DNA of 64,000 nucleotides from Geosporobacter ferrireducens (GCF_001750685.1 NZ_CP017269.1:5187416-5251415), one strand, 5' to 3'; positions 44,379 through 53,505 are shown, numbered from the stretch's first letter. Notes: a model not told the origin generated them from the letters alone. Made by a program: numbers and translations.

Positions 44379-45523
44379 AGTTATTTATGAAACTAACTTT
44401 GCAATGGCGGATTACAATACTCACAGCCATCGTGTTGATAATATGCTCCGCGGCATTGACCGCATTCTCCATATTAAACGCGCAAAGAACTCTTATACCT
44501 TTAATAAACGGTTCAATCAGCATAACCAAAGCGGATGATAATTCGGGCGATCTGGTGATTCAAGGTATGGACGATAACAGAATAGAAAATGGTGTTACGC
44601 CTTTAAGAACAGCCAAGAGAGATTTTGATTTGAAAAGCATAATGTTTTTTCTTGCGCTAACTACTGTCGGAACAGGGCTTGTATATTTTGTTTCCGGGAA
44701 AGCCCTGCGGCCTCTCAAAGATTTGAGCAAACAGGTGACTGAAATTGACGAACGGGACTTATCTCAAAGATTAACTGAAAGTTTATCACATGACGAAGTG
44801 AGTAGCCTGACAAAGAGTTTCAATCAAGCCCTTGAGCGATTAGAAGAAGCATTTAACAGGCAAAAACGTTTCTCGGCAAGTGCCGCACATGAGCTAAAAA
44901 CACCCCTTGCCACAATGAAAGCGGGAATTCAGGTGCTTAGAATAGACAAATCCACCACATTGGACGAATATAAGGAAAATGCGCATATAATGGAAGCAAG
45001 CGTTGACAGGCTGGCGCAAATAGTAAACGATTTATTAATTCTGGCTTCTCCAAATGAGGAGGCGGATGAATTAAAGGAAGAAGTTTATCTAGATGCCATG
45101 TTTGAGACAATATTTGATGAGTTGTCGCCGATATATGAACATTGCGGAATCACTTATAATATCGAATGTGACGCTATATCATTCTATGGAAACGCGGCGC
45201 TTCTTTACAGAGCTTTTTTTAACCTGATCGAAAACTCATATAAATATAACCGGGATAAAGGAAGTATTGCAGTTCGTGGAAGCAAAATAAATAAGTGCGT
45301 TAGAATTGATATTGAAGATATCGGGATAGGAATTCCAGCCGAGCATTTACCCTTTATATTTGATGCTTTCTATCGGGTGGACAGCTCACGCTCTCGGAAA
45401 ATTGCAGGCTCAGGACTCGGCTTATCCATTGTAAAAACCATCATAGAAAGGCACGGAGGAACAATCAGCGCTTCGAGTGAAAATGTGAAAGGTACAAAAA
45501 TCTCAATACAGCTTCCTCAATAA
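44375..45523 (+). CDS. sensor histidine kinase, module 2
   Basis: A 382-residue membrane kinase: helices at about 14-34 and 88-107, HAMP (about 108-160), HisKA with His172 (SASAAHELKTPL), HATPase with N box NLIENSYKYN and G box GSGLGLSIVKTI. The extracellular part between the helices is about 50 residues. Partner of the upstream regulator. A hairpin with T-run follows (45549-45586). Confidence 0.92.
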   Translation: MKLFMKLTLQWRITILTAIVLIICSAALTAFSILNAQRTLIPLINGSISITKADDNSGDLVIQGMDDNRIENGVTPLRTAKRDFDLKSIMFFLALTTVGTGLVYFVSGKALRPLKDLSKQVTEIDERDLSQRLTESLSHDEVSSLTKSFNQALERLEEAFNRQKRFSASAAHELKTPLATMKAGIQVLRIDKSTTLDEYKENAHIMEASVDRLAQIVNDLLILASPNEEADELKEEVYLDAMFETIFDELSPIYEHCGITYNIECDAISFYGNAALLYRAFFNLIENSYKYNRDKGSIAVRGSKINKCVRIDIEDIGIGIPAEHLPFIFDAFYRVDSSRSRKIAGSGLGLSIVKTIIERHGGTISASSENVKGTKISIQLPQ

Positions 45524-45548
45524 TTTTCACAGCATTTCCACGCAAATT

Positions 45549-45586
45549 ACAAGACGGTCAACGAAGGAAGTTGGCCGTCTTTTTTG
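45549..45586 (+). terminator. terminator after module 2 kinase
   Basis: AAGACGGTCAAC pairs with GTTGGCCGTCTT and is followed by TTTT. Confidence 0.85.
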
Positions 45587-45602
45587 CGCCTTATGCTATT
45601 CC

Positions 45603-45635
45603 CTAACGTTAATCTAACAATCATTCCTTTATACT
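45603..45635 (+). promoter_or_regulatory. module 2 operator-promoter before the lipoprotein
   Basis: CTAACG (45603), N5, CTAACA (45614), N10, TATACT (45630-45635). Confidence 0.75.
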
Positions 45636-45676
45636 GAGTACAGGCTCACAAATAAAATGATAAAGGAGAAGAAAAT

Positions 45677-46771
45677 ATGAAACAAAAAAGTATGTTCAAC
45701 AAGGGCATCGCTCTGGTGATTGCGTCTTTAGTAATGCTGACTTTCCTTACTGCATGTAAGGATAACAAGGACACAGTTTTTGCCAACAAGCAATATGGTG
45801 ATTCTGGAATGAAGACCATCAGCAACAGCAATTTCGATTACGCCAATGGTATAGTGCTTAACAAGTTGGGATTTGGATTCACTCTTCCGCAAATCATGAA
45901 GGACTTAAGTGACAGCGGAAGTTTTAATTATGTAGGTTCACAGTATTCCATTTATTTTATGTATCTTTCTGAGAAGATTTCAGAAGCGGAGAATTCCAAC
46001 GTCAGTGAGGAAGAACAAATGGAAGCTCTAAAAAACGGTATTTTTCAATGCTTTATTATTTTGCGGATTCCTGCCAATGATGAAAATGCTGAGATGGAAT
46101 TGGAGAGGATTAATAATTTGTTTTCCCATGTAGATCCTATTACCACACTCGGTAAAGATACCTATTATTTCGCGTATAATGATGATTATTCTGTCATTAC
46201 ACCAACAAATGCCGATAAATCCAATATCGAGAAACTGCTATCCGCCCGTGAATCTCTTAAAAACAGCATCTGCCTGTTCCCTGCTGAAATAGAAAAGCTG
46301 TCTTCAGATGTAAATATGAATAGCTTTAGCACAAAAACCCTTAACGGCGACGTCTTTACACAAGATAACCTTGCTGAATATGACCTTACTATGGTTAATG
46401 TTTGGACAACATGGTGCGGCCCTTGTGTAAATGAAATGCCTGATCTGCAAAAACTTTATGAGATGTTACCTGATAACGTCAATATGATTACGATTTGCGC
46501 TGATGCCAATGAAGAATCGGAGCTTGCAAAAAAAATTATAGAAGAATTAGGCTGCACATTCCAAACGCTCTACCCAAACGAACAGTTAGAGCAATCGCTT
46601 CTCAAAGAAGTTACCGGATACCCTACAACCGTATTTTTTGACCGAAATGGAAATCTTGTAGGTGACTCAGAACTTGGGGTTCCCGGTAAAAATCCTGCTG
46701 AAAATTATTTAAAAATGATCGAAGAACGATTGGGAGACGTAGGTGCCGAGACGGGAGCGACTGGCAAATGA
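45677..46771 (+). CDS. TlpA-like thioredoxin-fold lipoprotein, module 2
   Basis: A 364-residue exported lipoprotein: lipobox FLTAC (Cys27), the same unrecognised N-terminal domain as module 1 (DTYYFAYNDDYSVI), and a C-terminal TlpA-type thioredoxin domain with classical WCGPC (Cys247, Cys250), followed by EMPDLQKLYEMLPDNVN and the cis-Pro in VTGYPTTVFFD. Roughly half of the residues agree with the module 1 protein by eye. Its stop overlaps the next small gene by 4 bp. Confidence 0.9.
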   Translation: MKQKSMFNKGIALVIASLVMLTFLTACKDNKDTVFANKQYGDSGMKTISNSNFDYANGIVLNKLGFGFTLPQIMKDLSDSGSFNYVGSQYSIYFMYLSEKISEAENSNVSEEEQMEALKNGIFQCFIILRIPANDENAEMELERINNLFSHVDPITTLGKDTYYFAYNDDYSVITPTNADKSNIEKLLSARESLKNSICLFPAEIEKLSSDVNMNSFSTKTLNGDVFTQDNLAEYDLTMVNVWTTWCGPCVNEMPDLQKLYEMLPDNVNMITICADANEESELAKKIIEELGCTFQTLYPNEQLEQSLLKEVTGYPTTVFFDRNGNLVGDSELGVPGKNPAENYLKMIEERLGDVGAETGATGK

Positions 46772-46914
46772 GAGAGCGTATAAATCTTTATAGCAAATAT
46801 GGATTATTTATCACTTCAATACTATTTATTACATTTGGCGTTTTGCGCCAGGAGCATTGGGTTGTACTGAAGAAAGCCATAAACATTTGCTTTGAGTGTA
46901 TTGGATTGGGGTGA
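46768..46914 (+). CDS. CD1871A-type small CxxC membrane protein, module 2
   Basis: A 48-residue protein with one helix (about 10-26) and the C-terminal pair CFEC in VLKKAINICFECIGLG, matching the module 1 protein in size, position and motif. The ATGA overlap with the lipoprotein gene and the 4-bp gap to the polyferredoxin gene are exactly conserved between the modules. That two diverged modules keep it argues that it is a real, needed protein. Confidence 0.82.
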   Translation: MRERINLYSKYGLFITSILFITFGVLRQEHWVVLKKAINICFECIGLG

Positions 46915-46918
46915 ATCT

Positions 46919-47806
46919 ATGGGAATTATAAATTTCATAAAGAGTCGTCCCTTTATTCAAGCATTAGCTGCAATTATTGCCAACGCCAATATTCAAGGTT
47001 TTTTTACAGGAAAGATTTGGAAAGGGAAAAGTAAACTTGTGTGCGTTCCAGGGCTTAACTGTTACTCCTGCCCCGGCGCCATCGGCTCTTGCCCCATAGG
47101 GGCACTGCAAGCAGTAATTGGAGGAAATAAGCACAACTTTTCATTCTATGTCATCGGAATAATTATTTTCTTTGGAGTTATACTCGGGCGTTTTATTTGC
47201 GGTTTTCTGTGTCTATTCGGGTTTATGCAAGACTTGTTATATAAGATTAAGGTACCCAAATTAAAAATCCCTCCCAAAATCGACGTCCCTATGCGGTGGT
47301 TAAAATACATCGTATTGTTAGTGGCTGTAATTGCGCTACCGATATTCTTGACCAATCAGTTTGGCATTGCACCGCCGTATTTCTGCCAATGGATATGCCC
47401 AGCAGGAACCTTGGAAGGCGGTGTCCCGTTGATATTGAAAAATGAAGGCTTAAGGAGCATGTTAGGATTTCTCTTTAATTGGAAGCTGGGACTGCTGGTT
47501 TTTATCATGCTTGCTTCAGTGTTTACTTATCGCCCATTTTGCAAATATATATGTTCTTTAGGGGCAATCTACTCGCTTTTCAACAGCTTCAGTTTTTATC
47601 AAATGAGTGTTGATAAAGAAAGATGTAATGGCTGTAAGATTTGTGAAAGAAAGTGTAACATGGATGTAGAAATCACAAAAAACATTAACTCGCCGGAATG
47701 CATTCGTTGCGGTGAATGTAAAAATGCGTGTAAACAAGGGGCAATTACATCAGGTTTTTGCTTAAAATCAAGAAGGCCTGACAGCGAATTTCAAGTTCAT
47801 ATGTAA
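46919..47806 (+). CDS. membrane 4Fe-4S polyferredoxin (NapH/CcoG-like), module 2
   Basis: A 295-residue intact form of the protein found as a chimera in module 1. The N-terminal cluster VPGLNCYSCPGAIGSCPIG, FCQWICPAG, RPFCKYIC and the C-terminal CNGCKICERKCNM and CIRCGECKNAC clusters are all present, with about five membrane helices between them. The start is ATG 46919; an earlier ATG at 46892 lies inside the preceding gene. It could carry electrons from cytoplasmic ferredoxin-like donors across the membrane to the CxxC protein and the lipoprotein (inference). The protein ends in VHM, where module 1 runs on into the ABC-ATPase tail. Confidence 0.88.
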   Translation: MGIINFIKSRPFIQALAAIIANANIQGFFTGKIWKGKSKLVCVPGLNCYSCPGAIGSCPIGALQAVIGGNKHNFSFYVIGIIIFFGVILGRFICGFLCLFGFMQDLLYKIKVPKLKIPPKIDVPMRWLKYIVLLVAVIALPIFLTNQFGIAPPYFCQWICPAGTLEGGVPLILKNEGLRSMLGFLFNWKLGLLVFIMLASVFTYRPFCKYICSLGAIYSLFNSFSFYQMSVDKERCNGCKICERKCNMDVEITKNINSPECIRCGECKNACKQGAITSGFCLKSRRPDSEFQVHM

Positions 47807-47855
47807 ATACAATAAATGACCCAACCATGATCTGCCAGACAGGCGGAAGCACTGA

Positions 47856-47890
47856 CAAAGAGACGGACAATAAAGTTGTCCGTCTCTTTG
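47856..47890 (+). terminator. terminator-like palindrome after module 2 polyferredoxin
   Basis: Perfect 15-bp stem (47856-47870 with 47876-47890), 5-base loop. No T-run beyond CTTTG; it ends 5 bp before the next operator. Confidence 0.75.
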
Positions 47891-47894
47891 TAAA

Positions 47895-47927
47895 CTAACG
47901 AAAACCTAACAATCCATATGCTATACT
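47895..47927 (+). promoter_or_regulatory. module 2 operator-promoter before the FtsX-type permease
   Basis: CTAACG (47895), N5, CTAACA (47906), N10, TATACT (47922-47927). Confidence 0.75.
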
Positions 47928-47972
47928 ATGTTATGTCAACAAACAAATACTGATTAAAGGAGAGACCAAACA

Positions 47973-49385
47973 ATGTACATTATTGCAAATGCCGTTAAGA
48001 ACATCGGCAGAAATAAGGGCAGAAACATTTTAATGGCAATCATCATTTTTGCCATCATTCTCACGACCGCCGTGTCTATTATCATTAACACAACAACATC
48101 GGCGATCATTACAGATTATAAGTCGAGATTTGGTGCGGAGGTTTCGATTGAAACAGATTTCGAAATGCTTCAAAACAAAAAAGTGGCTGAGAGCTACAAA
48201 GAACTCACACCTCAGCAGCAAATAGAATTTGGAAAGTCTGATTTGCTGCAAAGCGTAAACCTTTCGGCAACAATTGACATTTCACCAAGAAAGCTGTCTT
48301 CACTAAGTGAAAGCGAAATGGATCATTTTATTTCTAATTTTCTTAGCGGTGCGACAAGGGCGGATGGTACAAAAAACCCTGAAACAGTTCCAGTAAAAGG
48401 CAAAATCATTGCGACGGACAACCCGGAAGTAGGCAATGATTTCAAAAATGGAACACGTAAAATTATCAGCGGTGAAATGTATAAAAATCTCAACGAATGT
48501 ATTGTCAGCCAACAGTACGCAGACCTTAACAACTTATCTGTTGGTGACACCATTGATGTGGACAGTTATTACAAAAATGACCCAATGACGCATAGCTTGA
48601 CCATTACAGGTATTTATATGGATAATACTATGCTTGGCTCAAATCCTGAAGTAATATCTTCGATGGAAAATAGAAATAACGAGATTCTTACCGGTTTTGA
48701 TACGGCCCTTAATATGGAAATGTTTACTGGACACGGGCGTGTTTCGGCGCAATATTTCTTGAAAGAACCCACACTGCTTCCTGCTTATGAAAAAGAACTG
48801 AGGGAAAAGGGATTGGCTGATTATTACAAGGTTGTCACCGATGAAGCCGGATATAAAAAAGTTGTAGGGCCTGTTGAAGGGCTTGCCAGGGTAACAAATA
48901 CCTTCTTGATTGTTGTTTTGATACTCGGTTCAATGGTTCTTATTCTTTTATCAACCCTTGCGATCCGTGAACGTAAATACGAGATCGGTGTCCTTCGTGC
49001 AATGGGTATGAAAAAAGTTAAGGTCGTTTTTGGACTGCTTACAGAAATGCTGGTTATCACAGTGCTATGTTTGATGCTTGGTTTAGGCGTAGGATTAGCG
49101 GCATCGCAACCTGTAGCGGATAGCCTGCTTACAAATCAAATTGAACTTGCTGCTGAAAACAATAATACAAATGGCGGCGTGCCAACGTCGGGCAGAACAG
49201 GACTTGGAGCTCCAACATTTTCATCAGAGGCTAAACCACTTTCAGAGCTTCAGGTAAATTTAAGTGCGAACGCCATTACACAGATTATTTTAATCTCTCT
49301 TGTTCTCGCAGGTATATCAAGCGTTGCAGGTATCATGTATATCACAAAATATGAACCGATAAAAATACTCTCAGAAAGGAACTAA
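47973..49385 (+). CDS. FtsX/MacB-type ABC permease
   Basis: A 470-residue permease with an N-terminal helix (about 18-42), a large extracellular domain (about 45-305) and three C-terminal helices (about 308-330, 355-380, 440-460) separated by an RERKYEIGVLRAMGMKK coupling segment, the hallmark of the FtsX family. Such permeases with an ATPase are mechanotransmission systems for peptide or antibiotic resistance, lipoprotein handling or kinase signalling, not classical importers. The ATPase gene follows 10 bp later. The promoter carries the module 2 operator. Confidence 0.88.
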   Translation: MYIIANAVKNIGRNKGRNILMAIIIFAIILTTAVSIIINTTTSAIITDYKSRFGAEVSIETDFEMLQNKKVAESYKELTPQQQIEFGKSDLLQSVNLSATIDISPRKLSSLSESEMDHFISNFLSGATRADGTKNPETVPVKGKIIATDNPEVGNDFKNGTRKIISGEMYKNLNECIVSQQYADLNNLSVGDTIDVDSYYKNDPMTHSLTITGIYMDNTMLGSNPEVISSMENRNNEILTGFDTALNMEMFTGHGRVSAQYFLKEPTLLPAYEKELREKGLADYYKVVTDEAGYKKVVGPVEGLARVTNTFLIVVLILGSMVLILLSTLAIRERKYEIGVLRAMGMKKVKVVFGLLTEMLVITVLCLMLGLGVGLAASQPVADSLLTNQIELAAENNNTNGGVPTSGRTGLGAPTFSSEAKPLSELQVNLSANAITQIILISLVLAGISSVAGIMYITKYEPIKILSERN

Positions 49386-49395
49386 GGTGAATATC

Positions 49396-50070
49396 ATGAG
49401 TCTATTAACAATGGAAAATGTATCCTATAAATACAGCGGCACAACGAAAACCGTATTAAAAAAAGTTTCGGCGGAGTTTAAAAGTGGTAAGCTCTACGTG
49501 ATTATGGGCAAGTCAGGTTCAGGAAAGACTACTCTCTTATCTTTGATTTCAGGGCTTGATAATTGTACCGACGGCGCAATAAATTTTGACGGCAATCCAC
49601 TTTCTCAGATTGACCGTGATAAATACAGAGCTGAAAGTATTGGCGTTATTTTTCAGGGTTATAATCTTTTAACAAACGCTACCGCTGTTGAAAATATTGT
49701 GCTGTCGATGTGCATTAGCAAAACAAAGGAAAACAATAAGAAAAAAGTTGCATATAAGCTGCTTGAAAAAGTTGGAATTAATAAGGAAACCGCTAATCGT
49801 AAAATCCTCAAGCTTTCCGGCGGCGAACAACAGCGAGTTGGTATTGCAAGAGCTTTATCCCATAATCCTGACATTATCATTGCCGATGAACCCACTGGTA
49901 ACTTAGATACTGATACGGAAGAGAGCATTTTATCTATATTAACTTCTCTGGCCCATAATGAAGGTAAATGCGTAATAATCGTTACCCATTCCAAAAAGGT
50001 ATCTTCTGTTGCGGATGAAGTATGGGGTATGAAAGACGGGAACCTGACCCTCGTATACAAAGGCAAGTGA
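49396..50070 (+). CDS. ABC transporter ATPase partner of the FtsX-type permease
   Basis: A 224-residue ATPase of the LolD/MacB group: Walker A GKSGSGKTT (about 36-44), Q loop FQGYN, signature LSGGEQQRV, Walker B IIIADEPTGNLD, H loop VTHSKK. Start ATG 49396 behind CTAAGGTGA. Its last 33 residues are the sequence that appears, with synonymous changes, as the tail of the module 1 polyferredoxin. That shows that module 1 once had its own copy of this gene. Confidence 0.92.
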   Translation: MSLLTMENVSYKYSGTTKTVLKKVSAEFKSGKLYVIMGKSGSGKTTLLSLISGLDNCTDGAINFDGNPLSQIDRDKYRAESIGVIFQGYNLLTNATAVENIVLSMCISKTKENNKKKVAYKLLEKVGINKETANRKILKLSGGEQQRVGIARALSHNPDIIIADEPTGNLDTDTEESILSILTSLAHNEGKCVIIVTHSKKVSSVADEVWGMKDGNLTLVYKGK

Positions 50071-50218
50071 GGACTGTATTTCCTTGCCTCTATAGCTCAC
50101 TTGATAGCGAACTATGCAAAAATCGCATTCAAGGTGATAAAAAAGACCATATCATAAATTCTAGAGTTATTCTAGAAAGTAAGTATTTGAAAGATCTTTA
50201 GAATGAATAGGTAAAACA

Positions 50219-50328
50219 ATGATAATTAAGCAAGCAAGGACCCCCTGCTTGCTTAATATCAACATCTTTTTTGACCTAACTTTCCAATTAATCAAACGGA
50301 CAATGAAAATTCCATAGTCCGTTTTTTA
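50219..50328 (+). terminator. two terminator hairpins after the ABC genes
   Basis: ATTAAGCAAGCA...TGCTTGCTTAAT (about 50225-50259) and AACGGAC...GTCCGTT plus TTTTT (about 50295-50328). The rest of 50071-50564 has no recognisable gene; it is AT-rich, with only short unsupported frames. Confidence 0.75.
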
Positions 50329-50564
50329 TATGAATATTTATCTAAGATTAGAAAATAATTCTTTCGGCATTAAAAGGATAGTATATACGTACATCGAATA
50401 TTACTAAAAATAGAGTAAAACTATTTAAATAATTATTTTCTATAAGGTGTTGATTAAGTGTATTGAATTCAGGAGATAAGTGGATATATTGGAGTATACA
50501 AACAGAATGGCTACCTTAAAATTGAGTATAGCCACTCATTGTTTTCACAAAAACCAGATGAGCT

Positions 50565-50714
50565 TGCCTACGGCTTGGACCCAGGACGTCAACTTAGTAG
50601 GGAACTGTGCTGAGGGTGTCTCGACTCAACCGCGGATAAATTGGGACTGGTCAAAAGCATAGCCTGTCATTGGGCGCTGCCGGAGACGAGAAACTAAAAC
50701 AATGACTGCACTCG
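50565..50714 (+). pseudogene. internal ssrA fragment
   Basis: 150 bp matching ssrA 35947-36096 with 3 mismatches by eye (pseudoknot region only). It starts after the tag stop and ends before the T-arm. Both ends of the tmRNA, the tag and the intron are absent. The high identity against the decayed copy at 38.7 kb indicates a more recent event or gene conversion. Confidence 0.9.
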
Positions 50715-50772
50715 TGGTTTTTAAAATACTCGAGATAATCAAAAAATTAATAAATATAGAGGGTGGAATATT

Positions 50773-51696
50773 ATGGACGTATTTGATTTTTTAAGAAAAC
50801 AAGGTATAGAAGAAAAGTTGATACAGGATGTGCTTTATTTTAGAAAGTATTATCAGATAGACGAAGCGGTAAAGGATAGAATTCCCGATCCTAAAAATTT
50901 CTTTTTTGGAAAAGAAATATGGTCTATGTGTATTGCTGCAATTTTAGAAGGAGAAAACATTTTGCTCTCAGGACCAAAAGCAACAGGAAAAAATGTCCTT
51001 TCAGACAATTTATGTGCTATATTTGCAAGACCTCAATGGAATGTATCTTTTCATGTCAATACAGACAGTTCAAGCCTTATAGGAACCGACACTTTCATAG
51101 ACAATGCGGTAAGGTTAAGAAGGGGGGCAGTTTATGAATGTGCAACCTATGGGGGATTTGGAGTATTTGATGAAATTAATATGGCAAAGAATGATGCCAT
51201 TGTTGTACTGCACTCGGCGCTAGATTATAGAAAGATTATAGATGTTCCAGGCTATGAAAAAATTAAACTTCATGAAGCAACAAGATTTATTGGAACAATG
51301 AATTATGAGTATGCAGGAACAAAAGAATTAAATGAAGCATTGGTTTCCAGGTTTATGGTGATAGATATACCACAAATAGAAGAAGAAAAATTAATGACTA
51401 TACTAAAATTAGAATTTGAAGATGCTCATGAAGATAAATTAGACCAGTTTGCGGGAATATTTTTAGACCTTCAAACAAAAGCACAAAACTCCGAAATATC
51501 TACAAAAGCTGTTGATTTAAGAGGAATAATAGCCAGTATTAAAACCATAAAGAGAGGGCTTAAACCTAGACTTGCAATAAATATGGGAGTAACAGGGAAA
51601 ACCTTTGATCAATTTGAAAAAGAAATTGTAGAAGATGTAATAAGAACTAGAATACCGGAAAAGTGGGAAGCAAAGGATATTTTTCCATCTAGTTAA
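50773..51696 (+). CDS. MoxR-type AAA+ ATPase
   Basis: A 307-residue AAA+ protein of the MoxR/CbbQ type: Walker A GPKATGKN (67-74), Walker B VFDEIN (131-136), sensor 1 GTMNYEY and an arginine-finger region (ALVSRFMVIDIP). MoxR ATPases work with VWA-domain partners as metal-insertion or protein-remodelling chaperones. The partner gene starts 12 bp later. Ribosome site GAGGGTGG. It begins 58 bp after an ssrA fragment. Client unknown. Confidence 0.88.
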   Translation: MDVFDFLRKQGIEEKLIQDVLYFRKYYQIDEAVKDRIPDPKNFFFGKEIWSMCIAAILEGENILLSGPKATGKNVLSDNLCAIFARPQWNVSFHVNTDSSSLIGTDTFIDNAVRLRRGAVYECATYGGFGVFDEINMAKNDAIVVLHSALDYRKIIDVPGYEKIKLHEATRFIGTMNYEYAGTKELNEALVSRFMVIDIPQIEEEKLMTILKLEFEDAHEDKLDQFAGIFLDLQTKAQNSEISTKAVDLRGIIASIKTIKRGLKPRLAINMGVTGKTFDQFEKEIVEDVIRTRIPEKWEAKDIFPSS

Positions 51697-51708
51697 CGGA
51701 GGAGTACT

Positions 51709-53505
51709 ATGAAGTGGATATATGGAGAATACGATTTTGAAAATAGGCTTACAAATCTCATGTGGACCGTATGCGGAGATTATGATCAGGAATTAGATGA
51801 ATTAGAAAAGTTTACAAAAACCTCTAAAGATCTAGCCGTGTATTATGCTGCTAAGGCAGGGGCGAGAAGAAAATACATAGACTGGAACCTGATAAAAAAG
51901 TATTTAAATCACAGAATACAAAATGGCGCAGATCAAGACCTGATTGTTCCCCTTGTGGAGATGTGTGCTGATGCAATGGTTGAGGAAAAGCTTATCAAGG
52001 AAAGACCTGGAATAGAAGATATAAGGAAAAAAGGACTAGAAGATTTACTGGAGCGATATTTTAGAATAAAACTAAACACTTTTATGGAAAAAGTAAAGTA
52101 TGCCTATGTACTAGAACAAATGGGAAAACATGCAAGTTTTGATTCTAAAGTAAAAAAATTACTCTCAGATATAAAAAAGTGTAAAGATGTAGAGAATACT
52201 CTAGCCCTGTTAGAAAATATAGATGCTTTATATCTTGTTCATTTTAAAGAGATGATAGAGAATCCAACTTTTCTATATGAAATGGAAGAAGAGAATAATG
52301 CAAAAGAAGAGTATAGAGAAGTAGAATATACAAAAGATCAAAGCTTTACTTCTTTTATGTATGAAGAGTTATATAAAGAAGATGCCGCCATTTCAGAGGT
52401 AGTAGATGGAATGCAATCTTCTCTTTTAGTTGAGTTTATAGGAGAATTAAAGCAGGAGATTTCTACCAATCCAAATGAAAACAGAGTTATATCTATTGAT
52501 GAAGAAATGGTAGAGAAAATTTATAAAAAAATAGAACACTATTATGGTAAATCCTGTATTACAAAAGAAGAACTAAAAAAGATTGAAAAAAAGGTCTGTA
52601 GAAATGTACATGAAGGGTGTAGAGTTCATTTTACAGAAGGGGTTTTACGAGCTCCTTGCGATAATGTATTTCAAAAAAAGTATGTGACAAGGCAAAAGGA
52701 GAAAAATTTGTCTGGTTTTAGAGATAATATAAAGGTCCACAAAAGAAATATTGTAAAACTAAAAGAAGTGATCTTAAAAACACTAACGGCAGAGCAAGAA
52801 AATTCAATAGTTCCTTCTGATAGTGGACTATTGGCTGTAAATAAGCTTTGGAGAGTTGGAAGAAGTAATAACCAAAAATTATTTACAAAAGTAATAGACA
52901 ATCAAAAAGGTGGATATGTAGTAGATATTTTACTAGATGCCAGCGGTTCTCAACAAGTACGACAGGGAAAAGTGGCTACTCAGGGGTATATCATATCTGA
53001 GGCATTAACCCTTGCAGGAATCCCAAATAGAGTAATGAGCTTTTGCAATTTTTTAGACTATACCATTCTTAGAAGATTTAGAGATTATAACTGTCCACGA
53101 AGTGCAAATGAAAATATATTTGAATACTTTTCTGCTGGAAACAATAGGGATGGTCTTGCCATTCAAGCCGTATGCCAAGGTCTGTTAAATAGAAGTGAAG
53201 AAAATAAAATATTAATTGTTTTAAGCGATGGAAAGCCCAATGATGTAAAAATTTTAAATGATAGTATAAGAACCATAAGAGGAGAAGCATTCTATAAAGG
53301 AATGACTGCAATAAAAGATACTGCACTTGAAGTAAGAAAGGCTAGAAAAAATGGAATTTTACTTTTTGGTGTATTTACAGGAAAAGAAGAGGAACTTGAG
53401 GCGGAAAAACTAATTTATGGGAAAGATTTTGTATACACTAGAAATATAGAGAAATTTTCTGACATAGTGGGAACCTATTTAAAAAGAATTATAGAAAATC
53501 ATTAA
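51709..53505 (+). CDS. VWA-domain protein, MoxR partner (CoxE/CobT-like)
   Basis: A 598-residue protein with a long helical N-terminal part (about 1-390) and a C-terminal von Willebrand A domain. The metal site is complete: DASGS (from Asp410), the Thr/Ser region around NRDGL, and LSDGKPND. This arrangement resembles CobT/NorD/CoxE-type proteins paired with MoxR ATPases, which load metals or remodel metalloenzymes. No metalloenzyme client lies beside it. The first 390 residues give no further clue. The gene is followed by a repeat. Confidence 0.82.
   Translation: MKWIYGEYDFENRLTNLMWTVCGDYDQELDELEKFTKTSKDLAVYYAAKAGARRKYIDWNLIKKYLNHRIQNGADQDLIVPLVEMCADAMVEEKLIKERPGIEDIRKKGLEDLLERYFRIKLNTFMEKVKYAYVLEQMGKHASFDSKVKKLLSDIKKCKDVENTLALLENIDALYLVHFKEMIENPTFLYEMEEENNAKEEYREVEYTKDQSFTSFMYEELYKEDAAISEVVDGMQSSLLVEFIGELKQEISTNPNENRVISIDEEMVEKIYKKIEHYYGKSCITKEELKKIEKKVCRNVHEGCRVHFTEGVLRAPCDNVFQKKYVTRQKEKNLSGFRDNIKVHKRNIVKLKEVILKTLTAEQENSIVPSDSGLLAVNKLWRVGRSNNQKLFTKVIDNQKGGYVVDILLDASGSQQVRQGKVATQGYIISEALTLAGIPNRVMSFCNFLDYTILRRFRDYNCPRSANENIFEYFSAGNNRDGLAIQAVCQGLLNRSEENKILIVLSDGKPNDVKILNDSIRTIRGEAFYKGMTAIKDTALEVRKARKNGILLFGVFTGKEEELEAEKLIYGKDFVYTRNIEKFSDIVGTYLKRIIENH

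Noticed and set aside
50480..50662. 60-residue frame before MoxR
   Set aside because: More than half of it is the ssrA internal fragment; no protein family recognised.
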